This document shows, piece after piece, positions 1 through 9,750 of a DNA stretch of 64,000 bases. Origin of the DNA: Thermosediminibacter oceani DSM 16646 (GTDB taxonomy: Bacteria; Bacillota; Thermosediminibacteria; Thermosediminibacterales; Thermosediminibacteraceae); NCBI RefSeq assembly GCF_000144645.1, contig NC_014377.1, positions 2,046,001 to 2,110,000 on the forward strand. Direction: 5' to 3'. Every line of letters starts with the position of its first letter. Position 1 is the stretch's first letter. The notes under the pieces were generated by a model, which was not told the origin of the DNA, made no database searches, and worked only from the letters and a program-made list of their open reading frames with translations. The translations under genes and the position numbers were made by a program.

Positions 1-70
1 ATGGATTCAGATTTCCGTTTTCTACGAAATCTCTCCAGGCCTTTTTAATAAATTTCAGGTAATTTTCCAA
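1..70 (-). CDS. 5' end of a probable sigma-54-dependent transcriptional regulator (partial)
   Basis: Only the first 23 codons lie in the window; the gene runs off the left edge. It starts with TTG at 70-68, six bases after a GAGGTG ribosome site (77-82). The visible protein includes KKAWRDFVENGNLNP. The pattern W..F+..G.l.p is what I know from the N-terminus of AcoR-like sigma-54 activators, just before the VR.EI..SW.R block. The start is well supported; the family call rests on few residues and is an inference. Confidence 0.45.
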   Translation of the reverse strand, partial: MENYLKFIKKAWRDFVENGNLNP

Positions 71-195
71 AACATTCACCTCTTTATGAGGCGCCGTATC
101 TTATATATCTATCTCATTAATTTACTGTAATCTTAACTTTTCGTGCCATATTTTGTCTTGTAAACGAAATGTTTTTCAAATAGATTCGAACTGAC
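71..195. other. intergenic region, no gene seen
   Basis: AT-rich sequence between the partial regulator gene and the left end of the decayed IS21 element. It should hold the promoter of the regulator gene, but I see no convincing -24/-12 or -35/-10 pair. Confidence 0.4.
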
Positions 196-266
196 TATTT
201 TTTACAAGGGGAAATTCCCCATTTTTGCGAAGATTTTTCCCCAGGCACCGGTGGGGAATTTTTATG

Positions 267-996
267 TTAACTTAATTGCCTCATGAGTGATTGCCTCATC
301 CGGTAACTTTGACCATCAAAGATCAACAGGTAACTGTGATGTATCAGCCGGTCAATCATTGCTGCTGTCATCTGCTCATCGTAGAAAATGCCCGCCCAGC
401 GGCTGAATTCCAGGTTAGTGGTAATTACTACACTGCGACGTTCATAGCAGTCCAAAATCACCTGAAACAGTAGCTGCGCCCCTTCGCGGTCCAAAGGAAC
501 ATAGCCCCATTCGTCGCAAATTAGAAGATCCGGTTTGGAAAGCTGTTTCAGTAACCCGGAAAGTTCACCTCCCTTCCTGGCTTCTACCAGCCGGTTTACC
601 AGTGCTGCAGTGCGGAAAAACTTTACGCTGAATCCTTTTTTACAGGCCTCCACACCGATGGCGGTGGCAAGATGGGTTTTGCCGGTTCCCACGTTGCCGT
701 AAAGGATCAGGTTTTTCTTTTCTTCGAAAAATTTGCATTCTTTTAGGTCCTGCGGTGTAAGCCCCTGCGGCAGCTTGATTTCATCGAATATGTAGTCGGC
801 AAAGGTCTTTATCGTGTAAAAGCCTGCTTTTCAAAAGCCTGTCCTTTCGGCTTGCGTCTCTATGCTCCAGTTCTAATCTTAGCAGCTTTAGCAGGTATTC
901 TTCATGGCTTTGAGCTTCGATCTTGTCGCAGTTTTCCACTAGATTGCGGCTGAGTTTTAATGCTTTACAGCAGGCGGCGATTTCGTTCTTCAGCAT
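267..996 (-). pseudogene. istB: IS21 ATPase helper IstB, frameshifted
   Basis: IstB is the AAA+ helper protein of IS21 transposition. The N-terminal part (MLKNEIAACC, start at 996) and the ATPase part (ending at 267) are in different frames. Against the intact istB at 23197-23928, two bases are missing near 825-833, within the stretch that reads CATTTTTCAAAAGCC in the intact copy. The Walker A region (GTGKT) and the downstream ATPase motifs survive, but no full protein can be made. Identity to the intact copy is otherwise very high, so inactivation looks fairly recent. Confidence 0.85.
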
Positions 997-999
997 ACA

Positions 1000-2214
1000 T
1001 TGACACCGCCTTTCAGAGCAATAGCCCTTGAGCGCTTTGCCGCGTTCGCTTTTGCCTAAGCCGTCCAGGTATTCCCGGAGTGGATCCGGCAGCATGCTGT
1101 ATATTCCCGAATACTTAAGGGCTCCAGGACAGCGGGAAAGCTGAGTGAGGTAGGGTAGCCAATCCATGCTTTCTTGCTTGTTGTCCCCGTAAAGCCGCTG
1201 GTGGCGTACGATTTCCCGGTGGCTTTCATCCAGCGGTATGACCTCATGGGCTGTTATCTTTACCAGCACCCGGCTGTTGGCGTATTTGGGGGCGGTAGAG
1301 TAGAGGTGCTTTCCGCCATTTAAACCGAATTTGGCGTAGGCGTTGGTTTTGACTGTTATGTAAGGTGCATGTCCTGGTGGCATAATCGTAAAAGTCCCAG
1401 GTTAAAATCCTCCAGCCTTTCAAACCTGGAGACCGGGACCAGAAGGTTGCGCCGGTGGTATCCGACCTTGTTTTCCACATTTCCCTTTTCGTGGCCGGAA
1501 GCAGGGTTACAGAATACCGCCTCAAAACCATAGTGCTGCTTGAATCTCAGGAAGGCGTCGGTTAGTTTGCGCTCGCCATTTTTCAAGAGTTTCACAATAG
1601 TGCTGGCGTTATCGAACCATAGCTTATGAGGCACTCCACCAATATGTTCAAATATGTCCTTCAGCCCCTGAAACAGGCATTCCTGATTTTTTCCCTTGAA
1701 AAGCTGGGTATAGCCCGCGTTACTGTAGGGAAACGGCAGGTTCAGATAAAAGCCGTGGTACAACAGCATTCCATTTTCGTAAAAATCGGCTTCGCCGAAA
1801 TCTACCTGTGCTTCACCGGGGATATGTTCTAGCGGCAGACGGCAGGAGTTGTCCTGATACAATTCTTTTTTTCTCATGGTTACGTAACCTGCTACGGTGC
1901 GGTAAGAACAGTTAAACTGATCTTGGTATTTTTCACAGAGCCTGTCGTAAATCCTTTTGGCGGTATGCCGCTGCTTTTTGCGGGCTTTTTTTATCTTCTT
2001 CAAGCCATTGGTCTATATCCGCCTTGAAAGGGTCGAGTTTTGGGAAGGTATTTTTAACTTCTTCAACTTTAACCCTGGTGTTCCAGTCCTCTTGATAGAT
2101 ACACTCGCGTATCGTTTTTCGGGCTTTTTGGAACTCCCGGGCTATCTCACTGATATTTTGCCCTTTGACAAAGAATGCTTTTCTGATATTATCAATTTGG
2201 GTCATTGTGAGCAT
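1000..2214 (-). pseudogene. istA: IS21 transposase IstA, multiply disrupted
   Basis: IstA is the DDE transposase of IS21. Against the intact gene at 23922-25445 this copy has an extra T in the T-run near 1985-1991 (frameshift), a loss of about 100 bp near 1380 (roughly 33 residues missing before YITVKTNAY) and a loss of about 200 bp near 1030 that removes the C-terminus and joins it to istB. The HTH region (NISEIAREFQKARKTI) and parts of the DDE core (VDFGEADF, WFDNAST) can still be read in three separate frames. Confidence 0.85.
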
Positions 2215-2379
2215 CCTCCATTCCTCCCTTGCAGTTAAGTTGTCCCTAACTACAAGGGTAAAGGTTTTTAGGGGTGCCTGCAATGACCTTTACAAATTTG
2301 GGGATTTTTGAGTTGCAAAATGAACTGCCCCCTGTCAAGTAGACAGTGGAAATAATATAAAATCTATTTAAAGCACCAA

Positions 2380-3252
2380 TCAAAAATGGTTGGTGCTTTC
2401 TTTATGCTGCATACCGGCAAGATAGTTGCGATACTCAATTGGCGTCATGCATTTTAAACGTTTCTGATATCTCCTTGTATTGTAGTAATCTATGTATTCC
2501 TCAATCGCTTTTTTCAAGCTATCATAGTCATCAAACTTATGTAAGTAATACATCTCCGATTTCAGAATTCCCCAGAATCCCTCCATAGGGCCATTATCTA
2601 TGCAGCGGCCTACCCTAGACATACTCTGGGTCATTCCTGCCTTATCCAGTTTTGACTTAAAGGTTTTATTGGTATATTGGAAGCCACGGTCACTATGGAA
2701 GATGGGTTTTGCATCAGGATGGCTAGCAACTGCCAAATCAAAAGTCTCAAACACAAGTGCATTGTTGTTTGAATGGCCAATAACGTAAGATACTATGCTT
2801 CTATCTGCAAGGTCAAGAATTGCGCTAAGATATGCTTTCTGGCCATTACCATATTTGAATTCCGTTACATCCGTAAGCCATTTCTCACATGTATGTTCTG
2901 CCTTGAAATCCCGATTTAGTACATTCTCTGCGATAACTTCTGGAGTTGACTTTATGTAGTTATATTTCTTTTTCCTGCATACTGATTTTAAACCCATTAC
3001 TTTCATCAGTCGATAAATTCGTTTATGATTAACCTTAAGTTGATGTTCACGGCGAAGCTTGATTGTCATTTGCCTGTAACCTAGTATACCATCTCTTTCC
3101 TCGTATGCTTCCCTGATAAGAACAAGCAGCTTCTCATTTTGAAGTTCATTTTGGCTTTTTTCCCTATGTCTCCACTTGTAGTAGGCAGATCTGCTGATTC
3201 CTGTGATTTTACATAGAGCTGAAACAGGGTAGTGTTTTTGTTCTAAAAGCAT
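2380..3252 (-). CDS. IS3-family transposase OrfB (DDE integrase core)
   Basis: The 290-residue OrfB has the rve/integrase fold typical of IS150-like elements: an N-terminal SRSAYYKWRHR segment, DVTEFKY (first Asp), FHSDRGFQYTN (second Asp), the Glu in DNGPMEGFWGILKSE, and the closing YYNTRRYQKRL..MTPIEYR. The protein is normally made as an OrfAB fusion by -1 frameshifting. The orfB frame is open upstream of its ATG and overlaps the end of orfA across a run of six G (minus strand, 3300-3305), a plausible slippery site. OrfB itself looks intact. Confidence 0.9.
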   Translation of the reverse strand: MLLEQKHYPVSALCKITGISRSAYYKWRHREKSQNELQNEKLLVLIREAYEERDGILGYRQMTIKLRREHQLKVNHKRIYRLMKVMGLKSVCRKKKYNYIKSTPEVIAENVLNRDFKAEHTCEKWLTDVTEFKYGNGQKAYLSAILDLADRSIVSYVIGHSNNNALVFETFDLAVASHPDAKPIFHSDRGFQYTNKTFKSKLDKAGMTQSMSRVGRCIDNGPMEGFWGILKSEMYYLHKFDDYDSLKKAIEEYIDYYNTRRYQKRLKCMTPIEYRNYLAGMQHKESTNHF

Positions 3253-3290
3253 CTGGATAACCAGGTATATTTCTTCATGCTTAACCAGGC

Positions 3291-3974
3291 TTAATACCGC
3301 CCCCCTTCTATTTCTTGGAGTTTTTTTAGGACTTCGTTCTCCATTTCAAGCCACCTATTCCTTGCTTCCAGAAGCTTGTTCTGGGCTTTTAACCTATGTA
3401 TCTCTGTAAATTCATCTTCAGATTTGCGTTTGCCCCTTCTATCAATTAGGGCGTCTACACCGGATTTATCGTATTTTATTACCCAACTGCGAACCTGTTG
3501 ATAGGAAACCTGATATTTCTCGGCGGTTTCAATGTAGTTTCTGTTATGCTCTAAACAGTATTTTACGATTTGTATACGTTCTTCCAATGTGGTATTACGT
3601 CCTTTGGTCATGATTGGTTTTCCTCCTGATCCCGAAGATTTTAGCCTCTCATGACCATTATACTTCAAAACCCAATCGGATAGTTGCTTTGTTGAGCGAA
3701 TTTTATATTTCTTGCATATATCTAGTTTTGAAGCATTACCTGAAAGATATTCCTTAACGGCTGTATATTTCAGTTCTTGGGAATAGCTTGTATTTTTTGA
3801 GGAAGTAATTAATCCCGATTCTCCCATTGCTTGATAGTTAGAAATCCATCGCCGTACTGAAGAATGGTCAACATTATATTCTTTTGCTATCTGCCTTTAG
3901 GTTTTCCTGCCTTTTAGATAATCTTTTACAGCAGATAATTTTTGCTCAAAAGAAACTTTTGGTTTTCGACTCAT
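3291..3974 (-). pseudogene. IS3 OrfA (HTH protein) with an in-frame stop at codon 26
   Basis: The full reading frame begins with ATG at 3974 (MSRKPKVSFEQKLSAVKDYL) and is in frame with the remaining 178 codons, but codon 26 is TAA (3899-3897). The protein is a DNA-binding OrfA with repeated helix-turn-helix units (for example EDKTAxKYxVSxxxVRxW-type, readable as KYQVSYQQVRSWV) and a C-terminal leucine-rich coiled coil. An internal ATG at 3827 could still give a shortened OrfA, so partial activity cannot be excluded. Confidence 0.8.
3300..3305 (-). other. predicted -1 ribosomal frameshift site between orfA and orfB
   Basis: On the minus strand orfA ends GAA GGG GGG CGG TAT TAA. A slip of -1 on the six G enters the orfB frame (GCG GTA TTA AGC...), which has no stop before the orfB ATG at 3252. 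OrfAB fusion by -1 slippage is the known strategy of the IS3 family; the exact site is an inference. Confidence 0.5.
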
Positions 3975-4092
3975 AAACTAAGCCCCCCTTGAAGTAACAG
4001 TTTTTATTATTTCAATTGTCTACTACAAGGGGAGCATATCAAAAGTGGCGATTTTATTTTGCAACTCTGTCCATTTTAATTATGCAATAAAC

Positions 4093-4125
4093 AAGTTGGA
4101 CAAGAAGCCGTCCCCTGTCCAACTT
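4093..4125 (-). terminator. hairpin downstream of the lipoprotein gene
   Basis: Perfect 10-bp arms, AAGTTGGACA (4093-4102) and TGTCCAACTT (4116-4125), overlap the lipoprotein stop codon. No T-run follows on the minus strand; the sequence after the hairpin is the IS21 end, so the original T-run was probably displaced by the insertion. Confidence 0.6.
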
Positions 4126-4525
4126 ACTTATTTACATTTTCAAATATATCATCAAGCGTTTTTACTATTTCATAATTTCCTTCGTAATATTTATTATTAT
4201 AAATAAAATAAGTCTTATTAAAAGTGATTGATATATAATCATCCGAATTTTTGATATCATTTTCAAGGTAAATTTTCAAAGAATAAATCCAGCCATTTAT
4301 ATCCTCTTTTGTCTCAAATTCTTTAGCTTTTATGGTATTTAAAAAATTTAATATCTTGACTATATCTTCCTTATCCTCAACAACTTTTAATTCTGGCCCT
4401 TTCCGTATTTCAATTTTTTTAGCATTTGTAATAAAAAATATTTGTTTTTCTTTAGTGCACCCCGATAAAGATAAACTAGTAGTTACAAAAAATGCAAGTA
4501 AATATATAAAAATTTTTTTAATCAT
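4124..4525 (-). CDS. small lipoprotein of unknown function
   Basis: The 133-residue product starts with a lipoprotein signal peptide: charged MIKK, a hydrophobic stretch, and the lipobox LSGC with Cys at about residue 23. It should be lipid-anchored on the outer face of the membrane. The mature part is Lys/Glu/Ile-rich with no family I recognise. It lies 26 bp downstream of the secreted peptidase gene on the same strand, so the two are probably co-transcribed. Base composition is much more AT-rich than in the core genes nearby, which suggests acquisition. Confidence 0.75.
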   Translation of the reverse strand: MIKKIFIYLLAFFVTTSLSLSGCTKEKQIFFITNAKKIEIRKGPELKVVEDKEDIVKILNFLNTIKAKEFETKEDINGWIYSLKIYLENDIKNSDDYISITFNKTYFIYNNKYYEGNYEIVKTLDDIFENVNK

Positions 4526-4551
4526 TTGATATATCCATCCTATAAATTAAT

Positions 4552-5538
4552 TTAATACTGTAAATATACCATATCATCTAATGATGATCTATCTGCTTCT
4601 AACCAAACATCATTATTTCCCCATCCGTCATTTACTATAACATATTTATCAATATTATTGCCATGAACATAATATCCGTGAGCTATTATCCAATGTTCAT
4701 TATAAGTCGGATCGTTATCAGTATCAATAATTATCGGTCTATTATTGTTAATTTTGGTTTTTATAGTTGAAAAACTGTAAGAAGATGTACTGATAGCCGT
4801 ATTTGAAAAATTCCTAACACGCAAGTAAGCTGTAAGACCATTGGTAAGGTCAGAAGTAGAACTTCCAGGTTCACTTCCATCTATATACGGAATCATGAAA
4901 TCAATCAAATTTTCGTTTTCCAAATTAGAATCAACATAATTATCATTTACAGCTTCATCATAAAACATCATTACAATAGCCCCTGCTATAGAACCACAGT
5001 ATCCCCCTGGCTTATACCACGTATGTAATGGAATGCTAAGATATTTTTCAATTGTTATGCCTTGAATGGATATTTCCTGTTTTAAATCATTCAATTTTTT
5101 TATTTTATCAATTTTGTCTTTGTAATACTTAAATTTGAATTTATTTTTTACTACTTGGCCGCTTTTTAATGAAATTAAATCTTCACCGACTTTTTCAAAG
5201 TATGCAAGTGGACCATTATATATATATGTACCATTCAAATTTTTAAATGGACTTTGATTTTTAAACGATAATTCTGGGATAGATAAGTCATTAATATTAA
5301 TAATAAGATATCCCCCGTTATCAATAGTAAAACAAAGTGCTTCTAATTTACCATCAATATTTTTTAATTGAATTGGATTACTTACAGTAGATGGATGACC
5401 AATTTTAGATAAAAATAGTTCAGCATATTCTTTTTCAACAGAAAAATAATACTTATCAACCGCATCACTGGCAAAACTCAAATTAGAAAAATTAAAAATA
5501 AACGAGAAAATTAATATAAATACCGAAATTTTTCTCAT
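4552..5538 (-). CDS. secreted cysteine peptidase, C10/C39-like fold
   Basis: The 328-residue protein begins at ATG 5538, eight bases after AGGAGG, with a signal peptide (MRKISVFILIFSFIFNFSNLSFA). The mature part has an N-terminal propeptide-like region with YLSFTV/ENYxxxL-type features (FSVEKEYAELFLSKIG), then a papain-like core: GGYCGSIAGAIVMMFY (candidate nucleophile Cys at about residue 180), EHWIIAHGYYV (His) and VNDGWGNND (Asn/Asp). This order matches streptopain/C39-like peptidases. It is likely exported and processed. Upstream of the lipoprotein gene and equally AT-rich. The substrate is unknown; inhibitor- or defence-related roles are possible but unsupported. Confidence 0.65.
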   Translation of the reverse strand: MRKISVFILIFSFIFNFSNLSFASDAVDKYYFSVEKEYAELFLSKIGHPSTVSNPIQLKNIDGKLEALCFTIDNGGYLIININDLSIPELSFKNQSPFKNLNGTYIYNGPLAYFEKVGEDLISLKSGQVVKNKFKFKYYKDKIDKIKKLNDLKQEISIQGITIEKYLSIPLHTWYKPGGYCGSIAGAIVMMFYDEAVNDNYVDSNLENENLIDFMIPYIDGSEPGSSTSDLTNGLTAYLRVRNFSNTAISTSSYSFSTIKTKINNNRPIIIDTDNDPTYNEHWIIAHGYYVHGNNIDKYVIVNDGWGNNDVWLEADRSSLDDMVYLQY

Positions 5539-5610
5539 AATTTTTCCCTCCTTTTTAATACAGAATTTTTTATCTATTAAAATTGTAATAAAAAATAAAT
5601 TAACTGTCAA

Positions 5611-5923
5611 TATACAATTTTAAAAAAATAAATAAATAAACAAGAAGGTTTAATCAGTATTAAATCTATACGAAGAAAAATATCTTGAAAACTGGAATGA
5701 AAACTTCACTTTTTACTATTTTGAAGAAGAAGGGGATAAACCCACAGATTGCTAGGCAAATGTTTTAGGCTGGTTTCTGATATCACCCAAGTTTTCTTGC
5801 GCCATACTTCGCAGGGGTTTGAAGCACTTACAATACTTAATTCAAAAGCGCGGAGAAAAGTATTACCCGGCCAGAATCTTCAGTACAAAACAAATTCTAT
5901 ACTCGTTAGAATAACTTCGGTCA
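5611..5923. other. intergenic region with a short coding remnant
   Basis: No complete gene is seen. On the plus strand about 5663-5756 reads VLNLYEEKYLENWNENF and on to a TAG, with no start codon or ribosome site; it looks like the tail of a lost gene. The promoter of the peptidase gene should lie just upstream of 5540, but the A/T bias makes it impossible to choose one. Confidence 0.35.
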
Positions 5924-5963
5924 TAAAAAAACAGGCTAGACAGCTATATTGCCGTCTAGCCTG
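5924..5963 (-). terminator. terminator of the V-ATPase operon
   Basis: Perfect 10-bp arms CAGGCTAGAC (5932-5941) and GTCTAGCCTG (5954-5963), followed on the minus strand by seven T (5924-5930). It lies 10 bp after the last gene (subunit D). Confidence 0.9.
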
Positions 5964-5973
5964 CTTGATGTTG

Positions 5974-6600
5974 TTATCCCTGCATCACCATTTCCTTTAT
6001 CTTCATCAGCCTTGTGCGGCTGGAACGTTCGTTTTCGTCCAGCTTCATGGTGATGTATTTTATGGTATTTTCGAGCTGCGGTATCAGGACGTATTCCAGG
6101 GCGTTTACCCTGCGGCGGGTCTTTTCTATCTCATCGGCCATGAGCTGGCAAGCCTTCTCGATTTCCGCCAGCTTCAACATCTTCGGCAGCATGGCCGACA
6201 GGGTGCGGATGGCCGAGTCCATTTCCGCCGAAGTGCTCGCCAGGCCGTAAGGGAAAAGGTTTTTCCCCTCTTCCCGGGATATCTCTATCCTGGGCACGTT
6301 GACGCTCATAATGTTTTCCTTTTTGACGTCTATGCTGACCCTGGCCGAGGGAATCATGAGACTTTCTTCCACCACGTTGGCGGGCATCTGGCTTCTTGCC
6401 ATGGTGAAACTTTTGAAAGCACCGGCAAGCTCGCGCTCGACCTCCTCGCGCAGGGCCTTATTCTGCTTGACCATGTCCATAAACTTCTTTATGAGCTCAT
6501 CCTGCTTGTCTTTCAGGAGCTTGTGGCCGCGTTTTGCGGTCACAAGCCTCTTTTTCAACCTTGTAAGCTCCATCCGGGTAGGATTTACCCGTATTTCCAT
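5974..6600 (-). CDS. ntpD: V-type ATP synthase subunit D
   Basis: The 208-residue subunit D is the central rotor stalk linking the catalytic A3B3 head to the membrane ring. Start is ATG at 6600 (MEIRVNPTRMELTRLKKRL), directly after the subunit B stop; the N-terminal NPTRMEL..LK.RL..A..GH.LLK.K motif is the family signature. Long N- and C-terminal helices form the expected coiled coil (DELIKKFMDMV and NALEYVLIPQLENTIKYI). It is the last gene of the operon. Confidence 0.93.
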   Translation of the reverse strand: MEIRVNPTRMELTRLKKRLVTAKRGHKLLKDKQDELIKKFMDMVKQNKALREEVERELAGAFKSFTMARSQMPANVVEESLMIPSARVSIDVKKENIMSVNVPRIEISREEGKNLFPYGLASTSAEMDSAIRTLSAMLPKMLKLAEIEKACQLMADEIEKTRRRVNALEYVLIPQLENTIKYITMKLDENERSSRTRLMKIKEMVMQG

Positions 6601-6602
6601 AT

Positions 6603-7985
6603 CTATTCTTCTCCTTTTTCTGGAAGGTATTTTTCGATATATTCGTCCCGTACCCTCTTGAGCTCGGCCTTCGGCAGGATCGTCAGGAGCTCCCACCCTA
6701 TCGTCAACGTTTCCTCAATGCTCCTGTCCTCGTCTTCCCTCTGGGCCACGTATCTTGCCTCGAACTCGTCGGCGAATTTTGCATAAAGCTTATCCGTATC
6801 GGAAAGGGCGGCCTCTCCCAGGATTACCGCCAGCTCCTTCGCCTGCTTACCGCGGGCGTACGATGCAAACAGCTGGTTCATGGTGTCCGCATGGTCTTCC
6901 CGGGTCTTGCCGCGGCCGATACCCTTATCCTTAAGTCGCGACAGGGACGGAAGCACGTCTATCGGAGGATAGATGCCCTTCCTGTGGAGTTCGCGGCTTA
7001 AGATTATCTGCCCTTCTGTAATATACCCGGTGAGGTCGGGTATCGGGTGGGTCTTGTCGTCTTCGGGCATGGTCAAAATGGGTATCTGGGTGATGGACCC
7101 CTTCCTGCCCCTTATTCGACCCGCCCTCTCGTATATGGTCGAAAGGTCGGTGTAGAGGTAACCGGGATAGCCCCTGCGGCCGGGAACTTCCTTCCTGGCT
7201 GCCGATACTTCGCGCAGGGCCTCGCAGTAGTTTGTCATGTCCGTCAGGATGACGAGCACGTGCATGTCTTTCTCGAATGCCAGGAATTCCGCACAGGTCA
7301 AGGCCATACGCGGGGTTGCTATACGCTCGATGGCCGGATCGTTGGCCAGGTTAATGAACAGCACCGTTCGGTCGATGGCGCCGGTGCGCCTGAAATCCGA
7401 AATGAAATAGTCGGCTTCCTCGAAGGTTATACCCATCGCCGCAAACACTACGGCGAACTTGCTATCGGTGCCGAGCACCTTGGCCTGCCTTGCTATCTGC
7501 GCTGCCAGCTGGGCGTGGGGCAGACCGGAACCCGAGAATATCGGGAGCTTCTGCCCCCTTACCAGGGTGTTCAGCCCGTCGATGGCGGATATTCCCGTCT
7601 GGATGAACTCGGAAGGATAGTCGCGGGCCGTCGGGTTGATGGGGCTTCCGTTTATATCCAGCCGTTTTTCCGGTATGATCATGGGTCCTTTGTCCCTTGG
7701 ACGGCCGAAGCCATCGAAAACCCTGCCCAGCATGTCGGTTGAAACTCCGAGTTCGATGCTCTTTCCGACAAACCTTACCTTGCAGTCGTTTATATTAAGC
7801 CCCGTGGAACCTTCAAACAGCTGAACCAGCGCTTTGTCGCCGTTGACCTCCAGCACCTGTCCCCGGCGGATTTCTCCGTCCCCGGTCTCGATTTCCACGA
7901 GCTCGTTGTACTTGACGCCTTCCACGTTTTCGACCAGCATCAGCGGTCCTACGATTTCCCGGGCGGTTTTATACTCCCTAAGCAT
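6603..7985 (-). CDS. ntpB: V-type ATP synthase subunit B (non-catalytic)
   Basis: The 460-residue non-catalytic nucleotide-binding subunit alternates with A in the head. Start chosen at ATG 7985, eight bases after AGGAGG; a GTG three codons earlier is less likely. It has the F1/V1 beta barrel, a degenerate P-loop ([13 protein letters not shown]) that replaces the Walker A of subunit A, and the signature PSLSRLKD near residue 345. The closing segment [15 protein letters not shown] is typical. It follows subunit A with a short overlap. Confidence 0.95.
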   Translation of the reverse strand: MLREYKTAREIVGPLMLVENVEGVKYNELVEIETGDGEIRRGQVLEVNGDKALVQLFEGSTGLNINDCKVRFVGKSIELGVSTDMLGRVFDGFGRPRDKGPMIIPEKRLDINGSPINPTARDYPSEFIQTGISAIDGLNTLVRGQKLPIFSGSGLPHAQLAAQIARQAKVLGTDSKFAVVFAAMGITFEEADYFISDFRRTGAIDRTVLFINLANDPAIERIATPRMALTCAEFLAFEKDMHVLVILTDMTNYCEALREVSAARKEVPGRRGYPGYLYTDLSTIYERAGRIRGRKGSITQIPILTMPEDDKTHPIPDLTGYITEGQIILSRELHRKGIYPPIDVLPSLSRLKDKGIGRGKTREDHADTMNQLFASYARGKQAKELAVILGEAALSDTDKLYAKFADEFEARYVAQREDEDRSIEETLTIGWELLTILPKAELKRVRDEYIEKYLPEKGEE

Positions 7986-9750
7986 CGGCTCCACCTCCTT
8001 CGGCGAGGTCCTGCATAGCCTTCTTTATCTCCTTCTCTATTTCATCGAATTCGGCGAGATTCGATTCCTCGATAAATTTAGCACGGGCGATTCTCTCGCG
8101 CACCGGGTGCTTTTCTATTTCCGAGAACAGAGCGCCTTTTTCAAGCGCTTTCTGGGCTTCTTCGTAGAACATCAGTATCAGCTTGAGCATCCTGTACTGT
8201 TTATTCATCGAAGAGTAGGTATCGACCTCGTGGAAAGCGTTCTGGTGCAGGAAGTCTTCCCTGATGGATCTTGCGACTTCCAGCACGAGGCGGTCCCTAG
8301 TGGAAAGGGCGTCGATACCTACCAGCCTTACGATCTCCTGGAGACTGGCCTCTTCCTGCAATAGCTTCATAGCCTCGCTGCGAAGCTCTCCCCAATCGCT
8401 ACTCACGTTTTTGTTCATGTAGTTTTCCACGACGTCGGAATACAGCGAATAGCTCGTCAGCCAGTTAATGGCCGGGAAGTGGCGTGCGTAGGCCAGTTGA
8501 GAGTCCAGAGCCCAGAACACTTTCACTACGCGAAGGGTAGCCTGGGTAACCGGCTCCGACAGGTCGCCGCCCGGCGGAGACACGGCGCCTACTACCGTAA
8601 GGGCACCTTCGCGGTTGTCGCTGCCCAGGCATATGACCCTGCCGGCTCTCTCGTAGAACTCCGCAAGCCTCCTCGCGAGGTAGGCCGGATAACCTTCTTC
8701 ACCCGGCATTTCTTCGAGCCTTCCGGACATCTCTCGCAGGGCCTCGGCCCACCGGGACGTGGAATCGGCCATCAAGGCCACGCTGTAGCCCATGTCCCTG
8801 AAGTACTCGGCTATTGTTATGCCGGTGTATATCGAAGCTTCACGGGCCGCCACAGGCATGTTGGACGTATTGGCGATCAGCACCGTGCGCTTCATGAGCG
8901 GTTCCCCGGTCTTCGGGTCCTTGAGTTCCGGGAACTCTAAAAGCACGTCGGTCATCTCGTTGCCGCGCTCGCCGCACCCGATATATACGACTATCTCGGC
9001 GTCGGCCCACTTGGCCAACTGGTGCTGGACTACAGTTTTACCGCTGCCGAAAGGTCCGGGTATGCACGCGGTGCCGCCCTTGGTGACCGGGAAAAGGGTA
9101 TCGATGACCCTCTGGCCCGTAGACATCGGAATTTCAGGCGGCAGTTTCTCCTTGTACGGCCTGGTCTTTCGTACCGGCCACTTCTGCATCATCGTAACTT
9201 TCACTACCTGCCCGGAATCGGTCTTTATCCTGGCAACGGGTTCTGTTACGGTAAATTCGCCTTCCTTAATGTCCTCGACGACGCCCGAAACTCCGGGGGG
9301 TACCATGATGCGGTGCTCGACTATAACGGTCTCCTGCACCGTGCCGATAATATCGCCGCCGGTAACCCTGTCCCCGGGTCTTACTCTGGGTGTAAATCCC
9401 CACTTTTTCTCGCGGTTCAATGCGGGGACGTCTATACCTCTTGTTATAAAGCTTCCAACTTTTTTCTCGATAACATCAAGAGGTCTCTGGATTCCATCGA
9501 AAATACCTTCAATCATTCCCGGTCCCAGTTCGACGCTGAGGGGTTCTCCCGTGGATACCACCGGATCCCCGGGACCCAGTCCGGAAGTCTCTTCGTATAC
9601 CTGAATGGATACTTTATCATTGCGTATTTCTATAATTTCACCTATAAGGCCCTGAGTGCCCACCTTTACCACGTCGAACATCTTGGCTTCGGGGAGGCCT
9701 GTCGCCACCACGAGGGGACCGGAAACCTTGGCTATTACACCTTGGCTCAT
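7978..9750 (-). CDS. ntpA: V-type ATP synthase catalytic subunit A
   Basis: The 590-residue catalytic subunit hydrolyses (or makes) ATP. Visible features: N-terminal beta barrel, the V/A-type non-homologous insertion (about 110-190), Walker A GPFGSGKT at 232-239, the [11 protein letters not shown] segment with the catalytic Glu, [16 protein letters not shown], and a C-terminal helical domain. Length is normal for the family. ATG at 9750 lies next to a GAGGGAAGGG ribosome site and overlaps the end of subunit F by a few bases, suggesting coupled translation. Confidence 0.97.
   Translation of the reverse strand: MSQGVIAKVSGPLVVATGLPEAKMFDVVKVGTQGLIGEIIEIRNDKVSIQVYEETSGLGPGDPVVSTGEPLSVELGPGMIEGIFDGIQRPLDVIEKKVGSFITRGIDVPALNREKKWGFTPRVRPGDRVTGGDIIGTVQETVIVEHRIMVPPGVSGVVEDIKEGEFTVTEPVARIKTDSGQVVKVTMMQKWPVRKTRPYKEKLPPEIPMSTGQRVIDTLFPVTKGGTACIPGPFGSGKTVVQHQLAKWADAEIVVYIGCGERGNEMTDVLLEFPELKDPKTGEPLMKRTVLIANTSNMPVAAREASIYTGITIAEYFRDMGYSVALMADSTSRWAEALREMSGRLEEMPGEEGYPAYLARRLAEFYERAGRVICLGSDNREGALTVVGAVSPPGGDLSEPVTQATLRVVKVFWALDSQLAYARHFPAINWLTSYSLYSDVVENYMNKNVSSDWGELRSEAMKLLQEEASLQEIVRLVGIDALSTRDRLVLEVARSIREDFLHQNAFHEVDTYSSMNKQYRMLKLILMFYEEAQKALEKGALFSEIEKHPVRERIARAKFIEESNLAEFDEIEKEIKKAMQDLAEGGGADA

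Larger units (their letters stand above)
2321..4041 (-). mobile_element. IS3-family (IS150-like) element nested in the IS21 end
   Basis: The ends are imperfect 25-bp inverted repeats: TGAACTGCCCCC..GTAGACA at 2321-2345, and the complement of 4017-4041 reads TGATATGCTCCCC..GTAGACA. The element interrupts the sequence GTTGCAAAAGTGG, which is continuous in the intact IS21 copy at about 25543-25555. AAA on both sides is a 3-bp target duplication, as expected for IS3. The element is 1721 bp and carries orfA (with a stop codon) and orfB. Confidence 0.9.
196..4093 (-). mobile_element. decayed IS21-family element, split by an IS3 element
   Basis: The element matches the intact copy at 23126-25600 along its length. 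Left end: TATTTTTTACAAGG against TGTTTTTTGCAAGAG in the intact copy. The right end is cut at 2320 by the IS3 element and resumes at 4042, running to ...GCAATAAACA at 4093. Both IS21 genes carry deletions and frameshifts, so the copy is dead. No target duplication is visible. The right end abuts the terminator hairpin of the lipoprotein gene at 4093-4125. Confidence 0.85.

Noticed and set aside
196-4093. IS21 left copy as a functional element
   Set aside because: Both genes are frameshifted or have lost 100-200 bp, and the right end is split by an IS3 element.
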